Part shown: positions 7,871 to 15,426 of the stretch, in pieces
How the letters are laid out: every line of letters begins with the position of its first letter
How positions within the stretch are numbered: the first letter of the stretch is position 1
Source of the DNA: Acidobacteriaceae bacterium
GTDB lineage: Bacteria; Acidobacteriota; Terriglobia; Bryobacterales; Bryobacteraceae
Reading direction: 5' to 3'
DNA length: 64,000 bases
Assembly (NCBI GenBank): GCA_020247055.1
Contig: JADCJL010000142.1
Location: 1 to 64,000 of the forward strand
Position numbers and translations under genes: made by a program
The notes under the pieces: model-generated
Told to the model about the DNA's origin: nothing
Database searches by the model: none
What the model saw: the letters and a program-made list of their open reading frames with translations, nothing else

Positions 7871-9807
7871 GCGGGCCGTCCGCCGTAGGCCGGGCTACGG
7901 GCCGGCTCGAGCAGTTTACGCTGTTGGCGGCGATTGTCTGGTTCGGGGTGAACTACTTCGCGCCGGGGTCGGTGGCGGCGCCGGCGGCGCTGGCGGTGCT
8001 GGTGGGGTCGGGGTTGTGGGTGGCGGTGCGGCTGGTCCGGCGGTTGGCGCGGCATTCGGTTTGGCGGCTGCGGAACCGCCTGCTGTCGAGCTATCTGTTT
8101 CTCGCGGTGGTGCCGGTGCTGCTGCTGCTGGTATTGGGCTGGATGGGGGCGTGGGTGATCGCTTCGCAGACGGCGTTTTATCTGGTGGCGGCCGAGTTCA
8201 ACAAACGCATCGAGGTGCTGCAGGACGCTTCGGCCGCCGTGCTGACGGGCGCGGCGGGCGCGTCCGCCGAACCGGCCAGCCGGCTGTTTGCACTGCTCGA
8301 TGCGCGCTTTCCGGGCATTGCGTATTTGTGCACGCGTCCCGGCCAGCCGGAGGTGCGGCTTCCGGCGGGTGCGCCACTGGTGGTGCCGGAAGGGCTGCCC
8401 GAGGAGATTTCCGGGTTGCTCGTGCGGGACGGGCAGCTTTCGGTGTGGGCGCATCACCATTCGGCGCAGGGCGCGGTGACGGTGGTGGCGCCGCTGACGC
8501 GCAGCTATCTGGCGGACCTGATCCCCGGCCTGGGCGCGGTGACGCTGGTCGACATGGGCCCGGAAGGCGAACGCATGCGGCTGCACGACGGAGCGGCCGA
8601 GGGTGCCGCGGCGGACCGCGGGCCGCGGGGCGTGCCGGCGCCGGTAAACCTGTTCGACCTGCAGATTCTGTGGGGCTCGGAGCTGCCGGTGTACAACTGG
8701 GACACCCGGAGCGCGGAGCGCAAGGCCGTGCTGGGAATTCACACGCGGATTGCGCAGGTCTACCGCGTGATCTTCTCGCAGAAAGCAGGCCGGGATCAGC
8801 CGCTGCTGGTCTCCTACTTTTACCTGATCGCGGGACTGTTTCTGTTCTTTGAGTGCGCGGCGCTGGGGATTGGCATCTCGATCACCCGCACGATCACGGG
8901 TGCCGTGCACCATCTGTACGAGGGCACGCGGCGCGTGCAGCAGGGCGACTTCGCCACGCGGATTCCGGTGCGGGGCGAGGACCAGTTGGCCGAGCTGTCC
9001 CAATCGTTCAACTCGATGACGGAGAATCTCGAGCGACTGCTGGTGGTGGCCAAGGACAATGAACGGATCCGGGCCGATCTCACCATTGCCCGCGAAGTAC
9101 AGGAGCAGTTGTATCCGCGCACGGTGCCGGCCTCGGCCACGCTGGCACTGACGGCGCGGCTGCATCCGGCCCGCTCCGTCTCGGGTGACTACTACGACTA
9201 TCAGCGCGTGAACAGCCGCACGCTGACGATGGCGCTGGGCGATGTGGCGGGCAAGGGGATTTCGGCGGCGATTCTGATGGCCAGCGTACAGTCGGCGCTG
9301 CGCGCGCAGATCCGCCATACGGAGGAGGCGGGGACGCCGTGCTCGCCTTCGGCGATGGTCAGCCAGCTCAACAAGCACCTGCACGCCCATACGACGCCGG
9401 AGAAGTACGCCACGTTCTGGTTTGGCGTCTACGACGAAACGAGCGGGGTGTTGACCTACACCAACGCCGGGCACTTGCAGCCGCTGCTGTTCCGCGATGG
9501 GGCGGTGACGCAACTGGACGTCAACGGCATGGTGGTGGGCGCCTTCGCGCAGGCCCGCTATGACGAGTCGACGCTCGAGCTCCAGCCCGGCGACCTGCTG
9601 GTGCTCTACACGGACGGCATCTCGGAGCCGGAGAACGAGTACGGCGAAATGTTCGGCGAAGAGCGGCTGATCGCCACCATCGAACGGGTGATCGAACGGT
9701 CCAATGAAGAGATCATCACTGCGGTGTTTGCCGCCGTCGAGCAGTGGATTCACTCGCCCGACGCCAACGACGATATGACCATTCTGCTGATCCGGCGGTC
9801 GTCATGA
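7867..9807 (+). CDS. Membrane SpoIIE-type (PP2C) serine phosphatase with HAMP domain
   Basis: The 646-residue protein has two or three N-terminal membrane segments (about 18-100), an extracytoplasmic sensor region (about 105-315), another membrane segment (318-340), a HAMP linker (341-395) and a C-terminal SpoIIE/RsbU-like phosphatase domain (about 425-645). Metal-binding motifs are visible: SVSGDYYD, GDVAGKG, TNAGH, YTDGISE and NDDMT. Such proteins dephosphorylate anti-sigma-factor antagonists in partner-switching stress pathways. No anti-sigma or antagonist gene lies nearby, so the target is elsewhere. The start is GTG 7867, within GTGA shared with the preceding stop, and the end overlaps the channel gene (ATGA 9804-9807). 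Confidence 0.9.
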   Translation: MSGPSAVGRATGRLEQFTLLAAIVWFGVNYFAPGSVAAPAALAVLVGSGLWVAVRLVRRLARHSVWRLRNRLLSSYLFLAVVPVLLLLVLGWMGAWVIASQTAFYLVAAEFNKRIEVLQDASAAVLTGAAGASAEPASRLFALLDARFPGIAYLCTRPGQPEVRLPAGAPLVVPEGLPEEISGLLVRDGQLSVWAHHHSAQGAVTVVAPLTRSYLADLIPGLGAVTLVDMGPEGERMRLHDGAAEGAAADRGPRGVPAPVNLFDLQILWGSELPVYNWDTRSAERKAVLGIHTRIAQVYRVIFSQKAGRDQPLLVSYFYLIAGLFLFFECAALGIGISITRTITGAVHHLYEGTRRVQQGDFATRIPVRGEDQLAELSQSFNSMTENLERLLVVAKDNERIRADLTIAREVQEQLYPRTVPASATLALTARLHPARSVSGDYYDYQRVNSRTLTMALGDVAGKGISAAILMASVQSALRAQIRHTEEAGTPCSPSAMVSQLNKHLHAHTTPEKYATFWFGVYDETSGVLTYTNAGHLQPLLFRDGAVTQLDVNGMVVGAFAQARYDESTLELQPGDLLVLYTDGISEPENEYGEMFGEERLIATIERVIERSNEEIITAVFAAVEQWIHSPDANDDMTILLIRRSS

Positions 9808-10835
9808 GCCGCCGGGCATCGCCGTGGGTGCGCATACAGAAGCGGCTGACGGGCGTAGCGCTGGCCGTGGCCACCGTGCTGCTGGTGGGCGCCTGGGGGT
9901 ACATGGTCTTCGGGGACTTCCCGGCGTTCGAGGCCTTCTATATGGCGCTGACCACAATCACCACGGTGGGCTACGGCGAGATTCTGCCGATGTCGAAGGC
10001 CGCGCGCGCCTGGAACATCGGGTATGTCATTGTGGGCGTATCGACGATGATCGTCTCGCTGGGAGCGTTGACGCAGACGGTGGTTGAGCTGGAGTTAAGC
10101 GGATACTTTGCAAGGAGGCGGAATCGACGCATGATCGACCGGTTGGCGAATCACTACATCATCTGCGGCTTTGGCCGCGTGGGGCGGGCGGCGGCGGCCG
10201 AACTCGATCTGTCGGGCGCCCCGTTTCTGATCGTCGACCGGAGCGAGGAGGAGACCGAGCGGGCGATGCGGATGGGCTACATCGCGGTGGCGGCCGACTG
10301 TACGCGCGATGAGTCGCTGCGGGAGTTGGGCATTGACCGCGCGGCCGGACTGATCGCCGCGCTGTCGACCGACGCCGATAACCTGTACCTGATTCTCACG
10401 GCCAAGACGCTGAACCCGAAGGTGCAGGTGGCGGCACGGGTAATCGAAGAGGAGTCCGAGGCCAAGCTCAAGCGGGCCGGGGCCGATATCGTGTACGCGC
10501 CCTACGCCATGGCCGGCCACCGGCTCTCGCAGAGTTTGCTGCGGCCACACGTCAAGGATTTTATCGACTTCACCACCGGAAACACCATCGGCCTTGATGT
10601 CCGCATTGAGCAGGTGCTGGTTTCGGGCCGCAGCGGCTTCGTTGCGCAATCGCTGCGCGACACGCCCATCCGGCGGGAGTTGGGGCTGATTGTGCTGGCC
10701 ATCCGGCGGGCCAACGGCGAGATGGTGTTCAACCCGCCGGCCGAGTGCGTGCTGGCCGCCGGGGACTTTCTGATCGTGCTCGGGCCGCCGGCGCAACTAC
10801 GGCGCCTCGAGGACATGCTGGGGAGTGCGGCATGA
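9804..10835 (+). CDS. RCK-gated potassium channel (MthK/Kch type)
   Basis: The 343-residue protein has the two-transmembrane pore layout: TM1 about 15-35, pore helix and filter TTVGYG (53-58), TM2 about 70-95. A cytoplasmic RCK part follows, with a Rossmann TrkA-N domain (GFGRVG at 122-127, IVDRSEEE and AADCTRDE after it) and a TrkA-C domain (about 250-340). It should conduct potassium under control of nucleotides or divalent ions bound to the RCK ring. ATG 9804 is coupled to the phosphatase stop. An internal ATG at 10131 (Met110) is preceded by AAGGAGG and could yield a free RCK protein, as known for MthK. Confidence 0.92.
   Translation: MSRRASPWVRIQKRLTGVALAVATVLLVGAWGYMVFGDFPAFEAFYMALTTITTVGYGEILPMSKAARAWNIGYVIVGVSTMIVSLGALTQTVVELELSGYFARRRNRRMIDRLANHYIICGFGRVGRAAAAELDLSGAPFLIVDRSEEETERAMRMGYIAVAADCTRDESLRELGIDRAAGLIAALSTDADNLYLILTAKTLNPKVQVAARVIEEESEAKLKRAGADIVYAPYAMAGHRLSQSLLRPHVKDFIDFTTGNTIGLDVRIEQVLVSGRSGFVAQSLRDTPIRRELGLIVLAIRRANGEMVFNPPAECVLAAGDFLIVLGPPAQLRRLEDMLGSAA
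10112..10133 (+). promoter_or_regulatory. Internal Shine-Dalgarno and start codon within the channel gene
   Basis: AAGGAGG at 10112-10118 lies 12 bases ahead of an in-frame ATG at 10131-10133, which is codon 110 of the channel, exactly at the linker between TM2 and the RCK domain. In MthK the corresponding internal start (Met107) produces the soluble RCK subunits of the gating ring. The spacing is somewhat long, so use of this start is inference. Confidence 0.5.
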
Positions 10836-12244
10836 CCAAAGTACTCACGGCCGCCGAGATGCGGGCCATTGACGCGCGGACCATTGCGGCCGGCCTGCCG
10901 GAGCTCGTGTTGATGGAGAACGCGGCGCACCGGGTGGTGGAGGTGCTCGAGCGCGAGTTCGCGCCGCTCGGCGAGCAGCGCATTGTGATCTTCGCCGGCA
11001 AGGGCAACAACGGGGGCGACGGACTGGCCATTGCGCGCCTGCTCCATAGCCGCTTCAGGCCGCGGACGCTCGATGTGGTGCTGGCGGCCGAACCGCACCC
11101 GCAGGCGGCGCTGCTGCGGGCGAGCGGCTTTACGGCCATCCACGCGACGATTCCCGAGCGGGCGCGGCAGGCGACCCTGGTTATCGACGCGCTGCTCGGC
11201 ACGGGCCTGACGGGCCCGGCGCGGGAGCCCTACGCGGCGGCGATCGCGGAGATCAACACGGGCTTTCCGCTGGCCCGGGTGGTGGCGGTGGATCTGCCTT
11301 CGGGCATGGACGCCGATACCGGGCGGGCGGCCGGAGCGGTGGTGCGGGCGGACTTTTCGGTGACGTTTACCGCGCCCAAGCGCGCCCATCTGCTGGGCCA
11401 CGGGTTGGGCCGGGTGACGGTGGCGCCGATCGGCACGCCGGAGGCGATGCTTGAGGAGATAGCGCTTTTGCGAAACGAACCCAACGGCTGGCGGCACCTG
11501 CTCGCGCCGCGGCCGGTGGAGGGACACAAGGGCACCTTCGGCCACGTGCTGGCGATCGGCGGAGCGGCGGGCAAGGCGGGGGCGATCGGCATGACGGGCC
11601 TGGCGGCCCTGCGGATGGGCGCGGGGCTGGTGACCGTGGCGACGAGCGCGCCGGTGCTGCCGGCCCCGGAGTTGATGACGACGCCGCTCGAGGGCAACTG
11701 GCCGCTCGCCGGCAAGGACAGCGTGGCGCTCGGCCCGGGGCTGGGCGCGGACCCGCGCGTGGCGGGCCTCGTGCGCGACTGCCCGCTGCCGCTGGTGGTG
11801 GATGCCGACGGGCTGAATGCCCTGGCCGGGGCGCTGCCGGCGGCGTGCGCCGGGCCACGCGTGTTCACGCCGCATCCCGGCGAGATGGCCCGCCTGCTGG
11901 GCCGCCCGGTGGGCGACCGGCTGGCCGATGCCCGGGCCCTGGCGGCGGCGACCGGCGCCGTTGTCGTCTTAAAAGGACACCGTACAGTAATTACGACACC
12001 CAGCGGGCTTGCCGCCCTCAACCCGACCGGCACACCCGCCATGGCCACGGCCGGTAGCGGCGACATCCTGACCGGTCTGCTGGCCGCGCTGCTGGCGACG
12101 ACCCCGCCGTGGGAGGCCACGCTGGCGGCGGTGTATCTGCATGGTCTGGCCGGGGAGCTGGCCGCGGCGGCGCTGACCGAGCGTTGCGTGATTGCCACCG
12201 ATCTGCTGGCTTATCTTCCGGAGGCGATCCGCCGCTGTGCCTAG
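10832..12244 (+). CDS. nnr: Bifunctional NAD(P)H-hydrate epimerase / ADP-dependent dehydratase
   Basis: The 470-residue protein joins the two metabolite-repair activities. The N-terminal YjeF_N epimerase domain (about 1-205) shows GKGNNGGDG (56-64), and VVAVDLPSGMDADTG. The C-terminal carbohydrate-kinase-like dehydratase domain (about 210-465) shows HKGTFGHVLAIGG, ALGPGLG, VVDADGLNAL, TPHPGEMARL and the phosphate loop AGSGDILTG. Together they convert damaged NADHX and NADPHX back to the cofactor, using ADP or ATP. Translation is coupled to the channel gene by ATGA at 10832-10835 and to tsaE by an 8-base overlap. The nnr-tsaE adjacency is widely conserved in bacteria, supporting the assignment. 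Confidence 0.94.
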   Translation: MTKVLTAAEMRAIDARTIAAGLPELVLMENAAHRVVEVLEREFAPLGEQRIVIFAGKGNNGGDGLAIARLLHSRFRPRTLDVVLAAEPHPQAALLRASGFTAIHATIPERARQATLVIDALLGTGLTGPAREPYAAAIAEINTGFPLARVVAVDLPSGMDADTGRAAGAVVRADFSVTFTAPKRAHLLGHGLGRVTVAPIGTPEAMLEEIALLRNEPNGWRHLLAPRPVEGHKGTFGHVLAIGGAAGKAGAIGMTGLAALRMGAGLVTVATSAPVLPAPELMTTPLEGNWPLAGKDSVALGPGLGADPRVAGLVRDCPLPLVVDADGLNALAGALPAACAGPRVFTPHPGEMARLLGRPVGDRLADARALAAATGAVVVLKGHRTVITTPSGLAALNPTGTPAMATAGSGDILTGLLAALLATTPPWEATLAAVYLHGLAGELAAAALTERCVIATDLLAYLPEAIRRCA

Positions 12245-12683
12245 CTACACGTGGACAACGGCCAATCCGGAGGAGACCCGCGCCGTGGCGGCCGAGTTGG
12301 CCCGGCTGCTGCCGCGGCGGGGCGTAGTGCAGCTGACGGGGAACCTGGGCGCGGGCAAGACGACGCTGGTGGCGGGGCTGGTGGAGGCGTTGGGGGTGGC
12401 GCCGGCGGCGGCGGTGACGAGTCCGACCTTTTCGCTGATTCATGAGTACGGCGAGCCGGTGCGGGTTTACCACATCGACCTCTACCGGCTCGAACAGGAG
12501 CGCGAGATCTTCACGCTGGGCCTTGAGGAGATCTTCGAGTCCAACGCCCTCGTGCTGGTGGAGTGGGGCGAAAAGTTCGGCCGGTTCCTGCCCCGGGACC
12601 GAATGGGGATCACGATTGAGCACGGGGCGGGAGACGAGCGGCGGATTACATTGACAGGAGATCGGCTGGGGGGGCCGGCCTGA
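12237..12683 (+). CDS. tsaE: tRNA t6A biosynthesis ATPase TsaE
   Basis: The 148-residue protein is full length for TsaE, the ATPase that works with TsaB and TsaD to make threonylcarbamoyladenosine at position 37 of ANN-decoding tRNAs. Walker A is GNLGAGKT (35-42), followed by TSPTFSLIHEY and YHIDLYRLE, all typical. GTG 12237 was chosen because it gives the family N-terminus, overlaps the nnr stop by eight bases, and has GGAGG at 12220-12224; the spacing of 12 is long. An upstream ATG at 12192 lies inside nnr and is less likely. Confidence 0.93.
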   Translation: MPSYTWTTANPEETRAVAAELARLLPRRGVVQLTGNLGAGKTTLVAGLVEALGVAPAAAVTSPTFSLIHEYGEPVRVYHIDLYRLEQEREIFTLGLEEIFESNALVLVEWGEKFGRFLPRDRMGITIEHGAGDERRITLTGDRLGGPA

Positions 12684-12730
12684 GCGGGGCGCGGGCCCTG
12701 GCGCGGTAGTGGGTGGATAATGGTGGATAG

Positions 12731-13495
12731 ATGAATTACGAACGCGAAATCGCGGCGATGCGCCGCATCTCGAAGGCGAGTTCCGCGCTGGCCATGCGCT
12801 ACTTTGAGCAGGGCATCCAGATGGAGGACAAGAGCGACGATTCGCCGGTAACGATTGCCGACAAAGAGAGCGAGAAGCTGATTGCCCGGATGCTCGAGGA
12901 GATGTTCCCGGAAGATGGCCAGCGGGGCGAGGAGGGCGTGGCCAAGGCCTCGCGCTCGGGCCGGACGTGGATCATCGATCCGATTGACGGCACGCGCGAC
13001 TTTGTGCGCGGCAACATGCTGTGGGGTGTGCTGCTGGGTCTTGAAGAGAACGGCCAGCCGGTGGCGGGCTGCGCGCACTACCCGGTGATGGAGGAGACTT
13101 ACTTTGCCAGCACGGGGGGCGGGGCGTGGTGCAACGATGTGCGCTGCAAGGTTTCGAGCGTCGAACGGCTCGACCGGGCCGTGGTCTGCTTCAACGGGCT
13201 GCAGAACAATCGGAAATGGTCGTATCGCGAGCAGGTGATGGATTTTTGCGCCAACTTCTGGGCCGTGCGCAGTATGAGCGGCGGGCCGGACTGCATGATG
13301 ATCGTCACCGGGAAGGCCGAGGTCTGGGTGGAGCCGAGCGCGCAGCCGTGGGACCTGTGCCCGCTGAAGGTGCTGGTGGAGGAGGCCGGCGGCAGGTTCT
13401 TCAACTTCGACGGCACCGACTCGATTTACGGCGGGAACGCGCTTATCTGTACCCCTCCGTTTGAGCAGATGCTGCGGCAGGCGTTTGTGCGCTGA
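12731..13495 (+). CDS. Inositol-monophosphatase-family phosphatase (HisN/IMPase-like)
   Basis: The 254-residue protein belongs to the Mg-dependent, lithium-sensitive phosphatase family. Metal ligands are visible at GEE (66-68) and in IIDPIDGT (81-88), and the C-terminal motif EPSAQPWDLCPLKVLVEEAGG carries the last Asp. Relatives hydrolyse inositol monophosphate, histidinol phosphate or 3'-phosphoadenosine 5'-phosphate; the length and the WDLCPLKVLVEEAGG stretch fit the histidinol-phosphatase/IMPase branch, but the substrate cannot be settled. It lies 47 bases after tsaE on the same strand and overlaps the convergent DUF4126 gene by 53 bases. Confidence 0.85.
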   Translation: MNYEREIAAMRRISKASSALAMRYFEQGIQMEDKSDDSPVTIADKESEKLIARMLEEMFPEDGQRGEEGVAKASRSGRTWIIDPIDGTRDFVRGNMLWGVLLGLEENGQPVAGCAHYPVMEETYFASTGGGAWCNDVRCKVSSVERLDRAVVCFNGLQNNRKWSYREQVMDFCANFWAVRSMSGGPDCMMIVTGKAEVWVEPSAQPWDLCPLKVLVEEAGGRFFNFDGTDSIYGGNALICTPPFEQMLRQAFVR

Positions 13496-14339
13496 GCGCC
13501 TCGCGCCAGTCCCGGGTGACATAGAAGCTGGCACCCCCGGCGCAGCGGACGACGCTTGAGACGAAGCCCCACTCAAGGCGCGGGGCGGGGGGGCCCACGA
13601 CGATGCTGCGCGGCCGGCCCCAGCGGCGGAACAGGAAGCGGGTTTGCTCGCCATCGACCACCAGCTCGCCCGGCCACAACCGGGGCGCGCCCGGCGTCTT
13701 CCGGCTGAAGACCCGGACGCCCCGTCCGGGCGCGCAGGCCCGCTTCGGCCGCAGGCGACCCCAGAGCGCGGCGACGAGAAACCGCGCCACGCGCCATAGG
13801 AAGGGCAGCAGAACGGCCATGGCCGCGAGCAGCATGAGCAGGACGGGCAGCGCCAGCCAGGGATACTGATACACCAGGGCCAGCAGGGCGATCACGCCGA
13901 CGTCTTCGGCGATGCTGATGGCGGCGTGGGTCGTTGGTTCGGGGGTGGTATGCGCCATCAGCCGCACACCCATCTTGCTGGAGTGCGCGCCCAGGGCCAC
14001 CGTACCAGCGGCCAGCATAATGAGGGTGCGGGGCAGCGGATCCATGCCCCCGGCCACGCCCAGCGCGAGCAGGACCGCGCCCGCCGGACGGATAAAGGTA
14101 TGGAAGCCGTCCCAGATCGGGGTAAAAAACGGAACCTTGTCGGCCACAAACTCAGCAGCATAGAGTAGGGCGGCGAGGGTGAGGACGGCCGGATGGCTGA
14201 GAATATTGAGTTCGGCGGGCAGACGGGTCAGCCAGCCGTAGTGGATGCCGAGGCCCGTCACCAGGACGGCGGCGTAGAGATTCAGGCCCGCGCCGATGGC
14301 GAGGCCCAGGACGTTGGTGATTACCGAGACAGTTTCCAT
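13443..14339 (-). CDS. DUF4126 family membrane protein with C-terminal extension
   Basis: The 298-residue protein begins with a typical DUF4126 part (about 1-195) of six or so membrane segments, with the small-residue-rich stretches GLNLYAAVLVTGLG and GAHSSKMGVRL. A further about 100 residues form a soluble Arg/Pro-rich tail with beta-strand character. ATG 14339 was preferred to an upstream in-frame start at 14420 because it opens directly into the first membrane segment; AAGGAG lies 13 bases upstream. The function of DUF4126 is unknown. The last 53 bases overlap the end of the convergent phosphatase gene. Confidence 0.75.
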   Translation of the reverse strand: METVSVITNVLGLAIGAGLNLYAAVLVTGLGIHYGWLTRLPAELNILSHPAVLTLAALLYAAEFVADKVPFFTPIWDGFHTFIRPAGAVLLALGVAGGMDPLPRTLIMLAAGTVALGAHSSKMGVRLMAHTTPEPTTHAAISIAEDVGVIALLALVYQYPWLALPVLLMLLAAMAVLLPFLWRVARFLVAALWGRLRPKRACAPGRGVRVFSRKTPGAPRLWPGELVVDGEQTRFLFRRWGRPRSIVVGPPAPRLEWGFVSSVVRCAGGASFYVTRDWREALSAQTPAAASAQTEGYR

Positions 14340-14532
14340 GCAATCCGGCAGGCTCCTTGTGTTCTCTACGAGAATCGGGCACGGTTGGTTCGCAGCACAC
14401 GGCCGCAGATGCCTCCGCACCCCCCGGAGGTACTGGCGACGGGGTACCGAGACGCCATTACTTTTTTACTAAGTACTTTTTTTTCAACAACTTTGGAGTC
14501 TCCTAACGGGGTTTCATTGTATTCTTGCGGGT
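14340..14532. promoter_or_regulatory. Divergent intergenic region with PEP-CTERM-type upstream element
   Basis: This 193-base region separates the DUF4126 gene from the PEP-CTERM protease gene. It holds two inverted repeats, CCTCCG/CGGAGG (14412-14430) and GGTAC/GTACC (14429-14448), and an AT-rich stretch with TACTAAGTACTTTTT at 14467-14481. The 10 bases AGTACTTTTT (14472-14481) recur upstream of the second PEP-CTERM gene at 20582-20591. No clear sigma-54 site or c-di-GMP riboswitch was recognised. Confidence 0.45.
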
Positions 14533-15426
14533 ATGGGCTGGTTACGATACTGCGGTTTCGTCTTCTGCTGCTTCGGCGGAACGGCTAGCGCCATTACCAT
14601 CCACGATACCTCCTCTCCCGGGTATCTGACCGGCAACAGTGCGTACACGGGCGTGGCCAGTATTCTGGGCACTCTCAACACGGGCTCGCAGTTCAATTGC
14701 ACGGGGGCGCTGGTTGCGCCGACGGTAGTGGTGACGGCGGGTCACTGTGTGGCATCGGCCTCGCAGTGGAACGTACGGTTTGAAACCGCTTCCGGCAGCG
14801 CGACGATTGGGGTATCGGGTTCGGCGCTCCATCCTCTGTACGCAAACCGGACGTCGAGTCCCAACATTCAGCAGTTCGATATCGCCCTGCTCTGGCTGGC
14901 GAGCTCGGCGCCACTCGACGCGGCGGTTTATGCGTTGTCCGATGGCACTCTGCCGTTGTGGTACGGGGACGTGGCGGGCTCGGTGGTGGATCAGGTGGGC
15001 TATGGACTCGGGGGGAACCCGTCGGGGGCGTTAGGCGTCGGGGTACGGCGGACAGCGCAGAACCGGCTCGCGGGGATTTTGGGCGGGGAGGCCGATCAGG
15101 CGCTGGTGACGCTGCACGACTTCTCTTCGGCGAACGAACCCAGGAACTTCGGTCTGATCGCCGCCGGAGATTCGGGCGGACCGATGTTTTTCAGCTACGG
15201 CCAGAACACGAACGTGATCATCGGCATTGCCTCGGCCACTTCCATACCCGCCGTTATGTCCGGGCCCTACCAGACAGGAACCCATTTCGGGATCCACACG
15301 AACGTTTTTGAGCCACTCACGCGGAACTGGCTGACCACGGCCATGATCGCCACGCCGGAGCCGGGCAGTGCGCTGTTGCTCGTGAGCGGCATCACGGTGC
15401 TGGCGCTGCTACGGCGGCGGCGGTAA
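14533..15426 (+). CDS. Trypsin-like serine protease with PEP-CTERM sorting signal
   Basis: The 297-residue protein has a signal peptide (about 1-20), a chymotrypsin-fold domain and a C-terminal PEP-CTERM signal. The catalytic triad is visible: His in TAGHC, Asp in FDIALLWL and Ser in GDSGGP; Cys pairs near the His support a disulfide as in trypsins. The tail TPEPG, a hydrophobic helix and RRRR is the classical exosortase recognition signal, so the enzyme is predicted to be exported, processed by exosortase and released to, or held at, the cell surface or matrix. No exosortase gene is in the window. The upstream element resembles that of the other PEP-CTERM gene. The end overlaps the DUF58 gene by 35 bases. 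Confidence 0.92.
   Translation: MGWLRYCGFVFCCFGGTASAITIHDTSSPGYLTGNSAYTGVASILGTLNTGSQFNCTGALVAPTVVVTAGHCVASASQWNVRFETASGSATIGVSGSALHPLYANRTSSPNIQQFDIALLWLASSAPLDAAVYALSDGTLPLWYGDVAGSVVDQVGYGLGGNPSGALGVGVRRTAQNRLAGILGGEADQALVTLHDFSSANEPRNFGLIAAGDSGGPMFFSYGQNTNVIIGIASATSIPAVMSGPYQTGTHFGIHTNVFEPLTRNWLTTAMIATPEPGSALLLVSGITVLALLRRRR

Noticed and set aside
7807-9753. 648-codon open frame antisense to the SpoIIE-type phosphatase gene
   Set aside because: The translation is Arg/His/Gln-rich with no domain, as expected from the opposite strand of a high-GC gene. The plus-strand frame has clear phosphatase motifs.
10502-11875. 457-codon Arg/His-rich minus-strand frame opposite the nnr gene
   Set aside because: No recognisable domain, and the plus strand encodes a complete two-domain enzyme.
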